A stretch of DNA of 5,748 nucleotides from positions 95,024-100,771 of the forward strand of contig KL568614.1 of assembly GCA_000715605.1 (NCBI GenBank). Reading direction: 5' to 3'. The translations under genes and the position numbers were made by a program. Shown here piece by piece: positions 1 to 5,143 of this stretch. The notes under the pieces were generated by a model, which made no database searches, was not told the origin of the DNA, and saw only the letters and a program-made list of their open reading frames with translations. The number at the start of each line of letters is the position of its first letter. Within the stretch, counting starts at the first letter, position 1. The stretch is from Streptomyces speibonae (GTDB lineage Bacteria; Actinomycetota; Actinomycetes; Streptomycetales; Streptomycetaceae).

Positions 1-155
1 CGCTGGAGCCGCTCCGTGCCGCGGCCCGCGATCGCCCAGCGCAGCCCGGCCGGGGCATGGGCGGCGAGGTACTCCGCGGTCAGCGTCCCGACGAACCCGG
101 TCGCTCCGAAGAGCACGATGTCGTAGGGACGATCCGTCCTGTTCAGCCTGCTCAT
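1..155 (-). CDS. NAD(P)-binding oxidoreductase, saccharopine dehydrogenase / trans-acting enoyl reductase type (partial, N-terminus only)
   Basis: Only the first 51 codons are present; the rest lies left of the window. The protein begins MSRLNRTDRPYDIVLFGATG and continues FVGTLTAEYLAAH. This is a beta strand followed by the dinucleotide-binding loop GATGFVG (residues 17-23), and then a second strand ending in AGR (43-45), where an Arg often favours NADPH. That arrangement is typical of saccharopine dehydrogenase-like proteins and of the mycobacterial trans-acting enoyl reductase group, which have no fixed substrate across the family. The ATG at 155-153 is preceded by AAGGGG (minus strand, 165-160) four bases away, a moderate ribosome binding site. 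It is transcribed away from the beta-oxidation genes, so it is not part of their operon. The fold is clear; the exact enzyme is not, because the catalytic region is missing. Another NAD(P)-binding epimerase-like family is possible but less likely. Confidence 0.8.
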   Translation of the reverse strand, partial: MSRLNRTDRPYDIVLFGATGFVGTLTAEYLAAHAPAGLRWAIAGRGTERLQ

Positions 156-196
156 GACACCCCTTGGTCGTGCGGCCGCGCCGCTGTCGGGGGCCG

Positions 197-206
197 AGGC
201 TAGCGT
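197..206. promoter_or_regulatory. possible overlapping divergent -10 elements on a near-palindrome
   Basis: AGGCTAGCGT is a 9/10 palindrome around GCTAGC in the 90-base gap between the divergent oxidoreductase and small ORF. It contains a TANNNT -10-like hexamer on each strand: TAGCGT at 201-206 on plus and TAGCCT at 202-197 on minus. It holds the only TA step in the GC-rich part of this gap. On the minus strand a weak -35 (GTCGCA) sits 17 bases upstream; on the plus strand I see no -35. It could be a shared promoter or operator, or chance. Confidence 0.25.
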
Positions 207-245
207 GAAGGCAGCGGAGTGCGACGACGAGCCCGGAGGAAAGCG

Positions 246-380
246 ATGGCCGTGCCCCCGAACGCCCTGAAGAAGTGGGAGAAAGCGCGCGACCAGCTCA
301 CGGACGAGACGGCGCACGCCCGCGCGCTGTCCCGCACCATTGCCCCCGAGCGGCTGGCGGCCGGGCTCGACGCGCGTTGA
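246..380 (+). CDS. small hypothetical protein, 44 residues
   Basis: This ORF reads ATG to TGA and encodes a 44-residue, highly charged peptide starting MAVPPNALKKWEKARDQLTD and ending LAAGLDAR. I do not recognise a family. Evidence that it is real: GGAGGA at 235-240, a near-perfect Shine-Dalgarno sequence, sits five bases before the ATG. About 41 of 44 sense codons end in G or C, the normal pattern for translated genes in this genome type. Residues 6-30 could form an amphipathic helix rich in Lys, Glu, Asp and Arg. There is no signal peptide, membrane segment or cysteine. It lies divergent from the left-edge oxidoreductase and 139 bases before the racemase, with a terminator-like hairpin 13 bases after its stop. 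It is therefore probably a separate unit rather than the first gene of the fad operon. Its function is unknown. Confidence 0.6.
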   Translation: MAVPPNALKKWEKARDQLTDETAHARALSRTIAPERLAAGLDAR

Positions 381-393
381 GAGGGCGGCGTGA

Positions 394-414
394 CCGGGCG
401 GGGACGGAGCCCGG
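394..414 (+). terminator. terminator-like hairpin after the small ORF
   Basis: The arms CCGGGC (394-399) and GCCCGG (409-414) form a perfect 6-bp all-GC stem with a 9-base loop, starting 13 bases after the small ORF stop. No T-run follows, so this is not a canonical intrinsic terminator, although many actinomycete terminators lack one. It could insulate the small ORF from the downstream promoter. In DNA this GC-rich, such stems also arise by chance. Confidence 0.35.
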
Positions 415-427
415 ACCGTAGAGTGGC

Positions 428-437
428 CAAGCGCTTG
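428..437. promoter_or_regulatory. palindrome CAAGCGCTTG, candidate TetR-type (KstR2-like) operator
   Basis: CAAGCGCTTG is a perfect 10-bp palindrome 11 bases upstream of the proposed -35 of the racemase-fadA-fadB operon. The mycobacterial TetR repressor KstR2, which controls catabolism of sterol ring remnants, binds a site I recall as AnCAAGnnCTTGnT. Here the flanked site reads GCCAAGCGCTTGCT, matching 9 of the 10 specified bases, with G for the first A. The site lies upstream of acyl-CoA catabolic genes, which fits, but no KstR2 gene is visible. A different TetR-family regulator with a similar site is equally possible. Confidence 0.45.
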
Positions 438-448
438 CTCGCCCGGTC

Positions 449-477
449 TTGTGCCGGGTGGAACGTGTTCTTAACAT
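449..477 (+). promoter_or_regulatory. candidate promoter of the racemase-fadA-fadB operon
   Basis: TTGTGC (449-454) and TAACAT (472-477) are separated by 17 bases. TAACAT fits the actinomycete -10 consensus TANNNT, and the -35 keeps the important TTG. A transcript would start near 483-486, giving a leader of about 35 bases to the ATG at 520 but only about 8 to the in-frame ATG at 493. The spacer contains GAAC-GT-GTTC (461-470). The -35 lies within the hairpin CCCGG (442-446) / CCGGG (454-458), so the promoter is surrounded by dyads that could be operators. Confidence 0.5.
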
Positions 478-488
478 CGCTGGTGTTA
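472..488. repeat. inverted repeat TAACA-N7-TGTTA over the -10 and start region
   Basis: TAACA (472-476) and TGTTA (484-488) are perfect 5-bp inverted arms with a 7-base spacer and the centre at 480. The left arm overlaps the proposed -10 hexamer and the right arm the predicted transcription start, so a protein bound here would block RNA polymerase. These AT-containing arms stand out in GC-rich DNA. No regulator family can be assigned from arms this short. Confidence 0.35.
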
Positions 489-506
489 CAGCATGTGTGT
501 CACAGC
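483..506 (+). repeat. imperfect direct repeat GTGTTACAGC / GTGTCACAGC
   Basis: Two 10-base copies (483-492 and 497-506) match at 9 of 10 positions, with a 4-base spacer and a 14-base period. They flank the first in-frame ATG (493-495). Each copy has a small dyad core, TGT-T-ACA in the first and TGTG-T-CACA (496-504) in the second. If translation starts at 520, both copies lie in the leader or at the transcription start, where a regulator could act. If it starts at 493, the second copy is coding. Confidence 0.4.
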
Positions 507-519
507 CGATGGGGGCTCG

Positions 520-1686
520 ATGACGGAGGCGAAGGCGCCGGGACAGGGTCCGCTCACCGGCGTGCGCGTGGTCGAACTGGCCGGCATCGGGCCGGGCCCG
601 TTCGCCGCGATGCTCCTGGCCGACCTGGGCGCCGACGTCGTGCGCGTGGACCGCCCGGGCGGCCCCGGTCTGGGCATCGACCCCGCCCTGGACGTCACCA
701 ACCGCAACAAGCGGTCCGTCATCGTCGACCTGAAGGACACCGACGGCCCCGCCCGCGTCCTCGACCTCGTCGAACGCGCCGACGTCCTCATCGAGGGCTA
801 CCGCCCCGGCGTGGCCGAACGCCTCGGCGTCGGCCCCGGGGACTGCCACGCCCGCAACCCCCGCCTGGTCTACGGCCGGATGACCGGCTGGGGCCAGCAC
901 GGCCCGCTCGCCGACCGCGCCGGACACGACATCGCCTACATCGCCCTCACCGGCACCCTCGGCCTGATCGGCGGCCCCGACGAGCCCCCGGCCGTCCCCG
1001 CCAACCTGCTCGGCGACTACGCGGGCGGCTCCCTCTACCTCGTCGTCGGAGTCCTCGCCGCCCTGCACCACGCGCGCGCGACCGGCACCGGCCAGGTCGT
1101 CGACGCCGCGATCGTGGACGGGACCGCCCACCTCTCCACGATGATCCACGGCATGCTCGCCGCGGGAGCCTGGCAGGACCGGCGGGGCGCCAACCTCCTC
1201 GACGGGGGATGCCCCTACTACGGCACCTACGAGACCGCCGACGGCGGGCACATGGCGGTCGGCGCGCTGGAGCCGCGGTTCTACGCCGAGTTCCTGCGCC
1301 TGCTCGGCATCGAGGACCAGGAGGCGGCCCACGCCGACGTCTCCCGCTGGCCCGCCCTGCGCGAACGGGTCGCCGCCCGTTTCCGGGAACGCACCCGCGA
1401 GGCGTGGACGGCCGTCTTCGAGGGTACCGACGCCTGTGTGGCGCCCGTGCTCTCCCTCCGCGAGGCCCCGCACCACCCGCATCTCGCCGCCCGCGGCACC
1501 TTCACCGACCACGACGGCATCACCCAGCCCGCGCCCGCCCCGCGGTTCTCCGCGACGCCCGCCACCGTCCGTACCGGACCCGCCCGGCCGGGCGCGCACA
1601 CCGACGACGTGGCCCGCGACTGGGACCTGCCCAGGCCGGCGACGCCGGCCCCCGCCCGCACCTCACCGCCCTCCCACCCTCAGTGA
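520..1686 (+). CDS. alpha-methylacyl-CoA racemase (CaiB/BaiF, class III CoA-transferase superfamily)
   Basis: The predicted enzyme interconverts (2R)- and (2S)-2-methylacyl-CoA esters in the cytoplasm, as human AMACR and M. tuberculosis MCR (Rv1143) do. Residues 11-46 contain [20 protein letters not shown] and the following [10 protein letters not shown], the AMACR N-terminal signature. The catalytic set is intact: His136 in [12 protein letters not shown], Asp166 in NLLGDYAGG, and Glu251 in [11 protein letters not shown], which line up with His126, Asp156 and Glu241 of MCR as I recall them. [11 protein letters not shown] (301-311) and the following HHPH are also AMACR-like. The His distinguishes it from true CoA-transferases, which share only the Asp. 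It has 388 residues against about 360 for MCR; the excess is mostly an Ala/Pro tail from about residue 371. ATG 520 leaves ten residues before PLTG, as expected, with GGGGG at 511-515. ATG 493 (397 residues) with GGTG at 482-485 is an alternative. It is the first gene of the operon; fadA follows after 11 bases. Confidence 0.9.
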   Translation: MTEAKAPGQGPLTGVRVVELAGIGPGPFAAMLLADLGADVVRVDRPGGPGLGIDPALDVTNRNKRSVIVDLKDTDGPARVLDLVERADVLIEGYRPGVAERLGVGPGDCHARNPRLVYGRMTGWGQHGPLADRAGHDIAYIALTGTLGLIGGPDEPPAVPANLLGDYAGGSLYLVVGVLAALHHARATGTGQVVDAAIVDGTAHLSTMIHGMLAAGAWQDRRGANLLDGGCPYYGTYETADGGHMAVGALEPRFYAEFLRLLGIEDQEAAHADVSRWPALRERVAARFRERTREAWTAVFEGTDACVAPVLSLREAPHHPHLAARGTFTDHDGITQPAPAPRFSATPATVRTGPARPGAHTDDVARDWDLPRPATPAPARTSPPSHPQ

Positions 1687-1697
1687 AAGGCCTCCTC

Positions 1698-2912
1698 GTG
1701 AGCACCGAAGCGTACGTGTACGACGCGATCCGCACCCCGCGCGGGCGCGGCAAGGCGACCGGCGCCCTGCACGGGACCAAGCCCATCGACCTGGTCGTCG
1801 GCCTCATCCACGAGCTCCGGGACCGCTTCCCGGACCTGGACCCGGCCGCGATCGACGACATCGTGCTCGGCGTCGTCGGCCCGGTCGGCGACCAGGGTTC
1901 CGACATCGCCCGCATCGCCGCGATCGCCGCCGGACTGCCCGACACGGTCGCGGGCGTCCAGGAGAACCGGTTCTGCGCCTCGGGTCTGGAGGCCGTCAAC
2001 CTGGCCGCCGCCAAGGTGCGCTCCGGCTGGGAGGACCTCGTCCTCGCGGGCGGCGTGGAGTCCATGTCCCGCGTCCCCATGGCCTCCGACGGCGGCGCCT
2101 GGTTCAACGACCCGATGACCAACCTCGCCGTCAACTTCGTTCCGCAGGGCATCGGCGCCGACCTCATCGCCACCATCGAGGGCTTCTCCCGGCGCGACGT
2201 CGACGAGTACGCGGCCCTCTCCCAGGAGCGCGCGGCCACCGCCTGGAAGGAGAACCGCTTCGAGCGGTCCGTCGTCCCGGTCAGGGACCGCAGCGGCCTG
2301 GTCGTCCTCGAGCGCGACGAGCACATGCGCCCCGGCACGACCGCCGACTCGCTGGGCAAGCTGAAGCCGTCCTTCGCGGACATCGGCGACCTCGGCGGCT
2401 TCGACGCCGTCGCCCTGCAGAAGTACCACTGGGTGGAGAAGATCGACCACGTCCACCACGCGGGCAACTCCTCCGGCATCGTGGACGGCGCCGCCCTCGT
2501 CGCCATCGGCTCCAAGGAGGCCGGTGAGCGGGCCGGACTCACCCCGCGCGCCCGGATCGTCTCCGCCGCCGTCTCCGGCTCCGAGCCCACCATCATGCTC
2601 ACCGGCCCCGCCCCGGCCACCCGCAAGGCGCTCGCCAAGGCCGGACTGACCATCGACGACATCGACCTGGTCGAGATCAACGAGGCGTTCGCCGCCGTCG
2701 TCCTGCGCTTCGTGAAGGACATGGGCCTGTCGCTGGACAAGGTCAACGTCAACGGCGGCGCCATCGCGCTGGGCCACCCCCTCGGCGCCACCGGCGCCAT
2801 GATCCTCGGCACCCTCGTCGACGAACTCGAGCGCCAGGACAAGCGCTACGGGCTCGCCACCCTGTGCGTGGGCGGCGGCATGGGCATCGCCACCGTCGTC
2901 GAACGCCTCTGA
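1698..2912 (+). CDS. fadA: acetyl-CoA C-acyltransferase (3-ketoacyl-CoA thiolase), FadA subunit
   Basis: This is the thiolase of fatty acid beta-oxidation, cleaving 3-ketoacyl-CoA with CoA to acetyl-CoA and a shortened acyl-CoA. All thiolase motifs are present: nucleophilic Cys93 in [12 protein letters not shown], the oxyanion-hole motif NEAF (328-331), His360 in [15 protein letters not shown], and acid/base Cys390 in LCVGGGMG. The [13 protein letters not shown] start, the [20 protein letters not shown] segment (240-259) and the 404-residue length closely match M. tuberculosis FadA (Rv0859, about 403 residues). That protein is the beta subunit of the alpha2beta2 trifunctional enzyme, whose genes also lie in the order fadA-fadB. 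I recall a similar pair in S. coelicolor (SCO6027/SCO6026). GTG 1698 is chosen because AAAGG (1686-1690) lies seven bases upstream. GTG 1683 is also in frame and overlaps the racemase stop as GTGA, so translational coupling is possible either way. Synthesis rather than degradation is unlikely with fadB adjacent. Confidence 0.96.
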   Translation: MSTEAYVYDAIRTPRGRGKATGALHGTKPIDLVVGLIHELRDRFPDLDPAAIDDIVLGVVGPVGDQGSDIARIAAIAAGLPDTVAGVQENRFCASGLEAVNLAAAKVRSGWEDLVLAGGVESMSRVPMASDGGAWFNDPMTNLAVNFVPQGIGADLIATIEGFSRRDVDEYAALSQERAATAWKENRFERSVVPVRDRSGLVVLERDEHMRPGTTADSLGKLKPSFADIGDLGGFDAVALQKYHWVEKIDHVHHAGNSSGIVDGAALVAIGSKEAGERAGLTPRARIVSAAVSGSEPTIMLTGPAPATRKALAKAGLTIDDIDLVEINEAFAAVVLRFVKDMGLSLDKVNVNGGAIALGHPLGATGAMILGTLVDELERQDKRYGLATLCVGGGMGIATVVERL

Positions 2913-2952
2913 CCTCCCGGCGTCCCGCCACCTCACTCACGGAGACCTCCTC

Positions 2953-5130
2953 ATGACCGAGAGCACCACCATCCGCTGGGAGCAGGACCGCACCGGCGTC
3001 GTCACCCTCGTGATCGACGACCCCCACCAGTCCGCGAACACCATGAACCGGGCGTTCCGCGACTCCCTCGCCGCGATCACCGACCGCCTGGAGGCCGAGC
3101 AGGACTCCATCCGCGGGGTCGTCATCACCTCCGCCAAGAAGACCTTCTTCGCCGGCGGCGACCTGCGCGACCTGATCCGGGTCACGCCCGAGACCGCCCA
3201 GGAACTGTTCGACGGCGGCCTGGCGCTCAAGCGGCAGCTGCGCCGCATCGAGACCCTCGGCAAGCCGGTCGTCGCCGCCCTCAACGGCGCCGCCCTCGGC
3301 GGCGGCTACGAACTCGCCCTGGCCTGCCACCACCGCATCGCCCTGGACGCACCCGGCTCCAGGATCGGCTGCCCCGAGGTCACCCTCGGCCTGCTCCCCG
3401 GCGGCGGCGGTGTCGTGCGCACCGTGCGGCTGCTCGGCATCACCGACGCGCTGCTCAAGGTGCTCCTCCAGGGCACCCAGTACGCGCCGCGCCGCGCCCT
3501 GGAGAACGGCCTGGTCGACGAGGTCGCCGACACGCCCGAGGACATGATCGCCAAGGCCCGCGCCTTCATCGACGCCCACCCCGAGTCGCAGCAGCCCTGG
3601 GACCGGCCCGGCTACCGCATCCCGGGCGGCACCCCGTCGAACCCGAAGTTCGCCGCCAACCTGCCCGCCTTCCCCGCCAACCTGCGCAAGCAGACCGGCG
3701 GCGCCCCCTACCCGGCCCCGCGCAGCATCATGGCCGCCGCCGTCGAGGGCGCCCAGGTCGACTTCGAGACCGCCCAGGTGATCGAGGCCCGCTACTTCGT
3801 CGAACTGGCCGCGGGACAGACCGCCAAGAACATGATCCAGGCGTTCTTCTTCGACCTCCAGGCCGTCAACTCCGGCGCCAACCGCCCCCAGGGCGTCGCA
3901 CCGCGTACGGTCCGCAAGGTCGCCGTCCTCGGCGCCGGGATGATGGGCGCCGGCATCGCCTACTCGTGCGCCCGCGCGGGGATCGACGTCGTCCTGAAGG
4001 ACGTCTCCCTCGAAGCCGCGGTCAAGGGCAAGGGCTACTCCGAGAAGCTGTGCGCCAAGGCCGTCGGCAGGGGACGTACCACCCGGGACAAGGCCGACGC
4101 GCTGCTCGCGCGGATCACGCCCACCGCCGAGGCCGCCGACCTGGCCGGCTGCGACGCGGTCATCGAGGCCGTCTTCGAGGACACCTCCCTCAAGCACAAG
4201 GTGTTCCAGGAGATCCAGGACGTCGTCGCCCCCGACGCGCTGCTGTGCTCCAACACCTCCACCCTGCCCATCACCGCCCTCGCCGAGGGCGTCGAGCGGC
4301 AGGACGACTTCATCGGGCTGCACTTCTTCTCACCCGTCGACAAGATGCCGCTGGTCGAGATCATCAAGGGCGAGCGCACCGGCGAGGAGGCGCTGGCCCG
4401 CGCCTTCGACCTGGTCCGCCAGATCAACAAGACCCCGATCGTGGTCAACGACGCGCGCGGCTTCTTCACCTCCCGCGTCATCGGGCACTTCCTCAACGAG
4501 GGCGTCGCCATGGTCGGCGAGGGCGTCGAGCCCGCCTCCGTGGAGCAGGCCGCCGCCCAGGCGGGCTACCCCGCCAAGGTGCTCTCCCTGATGGACGAGC
4601 TCACGCTCACCCTGCCGCGGAAGATCCGGGACGAGTCGAAGCGGGCCGTGCGGGAGGCGGGCGGCACCTGGATTCCGCACCCGGCCGAGGCGGTCATCGA
4701 CCGCATGGTCGACGAGTTCGGACGCACCGGCCGCAGCGGCGGCGCCGGCTTCTACGAGTACGGCGAGGACGGCGGCCGCGGCGCCCTGTGGCCGGGACTG
4801 CGCGAGCACTTCACCGTGCCGGGCCACCGGATCCCCTTCCGCGACATGCAGGAACGCATGCTGTTCGCCGAGGCGCTGGACACCGTCCGGCTGCTCGAGG
4901 AGGGCGTGCTGACCTCCGTCGCCGACGCCAACATCGGCTCGATCCTCGGCATCGGCTTCCCCGGCTGGACCGGCGGCGTCCTGCAGTACATCAACGGCTA
5001 CGAGGGAGGGCTGCCCGGGTTCGTGGCCCGCGCGCGGGAGCTCGCCGAGCGCTACGGGGAGCGTTTCACCCCGCCCGCCCTGCTGGTGGAGAAGGCCGAG
5101 AAGGGAGAGGTCTTCAGGGACGCGCGCTGA
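2953..5130 (+). CDS. fadB: FadB-type multifunctional protein: enoyl-CoA hydratase / 3-hydroxyacyl-CoA dehydrogenase
   Basis: This alpha subunit of the beta-oxidation complex carries two activities in 725 residues, the usual length (E. coli FadB 729, M. tuberculosis Rv0860 about 720). Residues 10-190 are a crotonase domain with the oxyanion loop FFAGGDL (65-71) and both catalytic glutamates, Glu120 in LGGGYELALA and Glu142 in GCPEVTLGLLPGGGG. A linker follows. The NAD-binding Rossmann domain starts near 321 with VAVLGAGMMGAGIA (GxGxxG at 327-332). The dehydrogenase active site has SNTS (433-436), His457 in IGLHFFSP and Glu469 in PLVEIIKG. The C-terminal helical domains run from about 500 to 715 and include GFPGWTGGVLQYINGYEGG (668-686). 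No catalytic residue is missing. The ATG has GGAG (2941-2944) eight bases upstream; the gap to fadA is 40 bases with no terminator, so co-transcription is expected. The product probably associates with FadA in the cytoplasm and channels intermediates to it. Confidence 0.96.
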   Translation: MTESTTIRWEQDRTGVVTLVIDDPHQSANTMNRAFRDSLAAITDRLEAEQDSIRGVVITSAKKTFFAGGDLRDLIRVTPETAQELFDGGLALKRQLRRIETLGKPVVAALNGAALGGGYELALACHHRIALDAPGSRIGCPEVTLGLLPGGGGVVRTVRLLGITDALLKVLLQGTQYAPRRALENGLVDEVADTPEDMIAKARAFIDAHPESQQPWDRPGYRIPGGTPSNPKFAANLPAFPANLRKQTGGAPYPAPRSIMAAAVEGAQVDFETAQVIEARYFVELAAGQTAKNMIQAFFFDLQAVNSGANRPQGVAPRTVRKVAVLGAGMMGAGIAYSCARAGIDVVLKDVSLEAAVKGKGYSEKLCAKAVGRGRTTRDKADALLARITPTAEAADLAGCDAVIEAVFEDTSLKHKVFQEIQDVVAPDALLCSNTSTLPITALAEGVERQDDFIGLHFFSPVDKMPLVEIIKGERTGEEALARAFDLVRQINKTPIVVNDARGFFTSRVIGHFLNEGVAMVGEGVEPASVEQAAAQAGYPAKVLSLMDELTLTLPRKIRDESKRAVREAGGTWIPHPAEAVIDRMVDEFGRTGRSGGAGFYEYGEDGGRGALWPGLREHFTVPGHRIPFRDMQERMLFAEALDTVRLLEEGVLTSVADANIGSILGIGFPGWTGGVLQYINGYEGGLPGFVARARELAERYGERFTPPALLVEKAEKGEVFRDAR

Positions 5131-5143
5131 CGGCGTTCAGCGC
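5124..5143. terminator. candidate bidirectional terminator hairpin spanning both convergent stop codons
   Basis: GCGCTGA (5124-5130) and TCAGCGC (5137-5143) form a perfect 7-bp inverted repeat with a 6-base loop. The left arm ends in the fadB TGA and the right arm contains the regulator's TGA read on the minus strand, so the hairpin fills the whole junction. No T-run follows on either strand. Both genes end in CGC TGA, which alone explains six of the seven paired bases, so the symmetry may be a by-product of codon choice rather than selection for termination. Confidence 0.4.

Noticed and set aside
419..424. TAGAGT as an alternative -10 for the operon
   Set aside because: It fits TANNNT but has a GC-only sequence at the -35 position, unlike the TTGTGC/TAACAT pair downstream.
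390..1697. Open frame in phase with fadA extending more than 1.2 kb upstream of the thiolase start
   Set aside because: It overlaps the racemase in another frame and encodes an Arg/Pro-rich sequence with no recognisable domain, the usual shadow of a GC-rich gene. Thiolase homology begins only at the GTG at 1698.
298..2936. Other long minus-strand frames (298-1599, 1520-2842, 1680-2936)
   Set aside because: All lie opposite the racemase and thiolase, have low-complexity translations and lack recognisable domains; they mutually overlap and cannot all be genes.
2941..2950. GGAG-AC-CTCC near-palindrome over the fadB ribosome binding site, possibly sequestering it
   Set aside because: A 4-bp stem with a 2-base loop is sterically too tight to form a stable hairpin; it is better read as a Shine-Dalgarno plus pyrimidine spacer.
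2749..4323. 524-codon open frame on the minus strand antisense to fadA and fadB
   Set aside because: Composition is a Gly/Ala/Val/Asp/Glu-rich mirror of the sense codons with no motifs. The sense strand carries complete enzymes with all catalytic residues, so this is a GC-driven antisense shadow.
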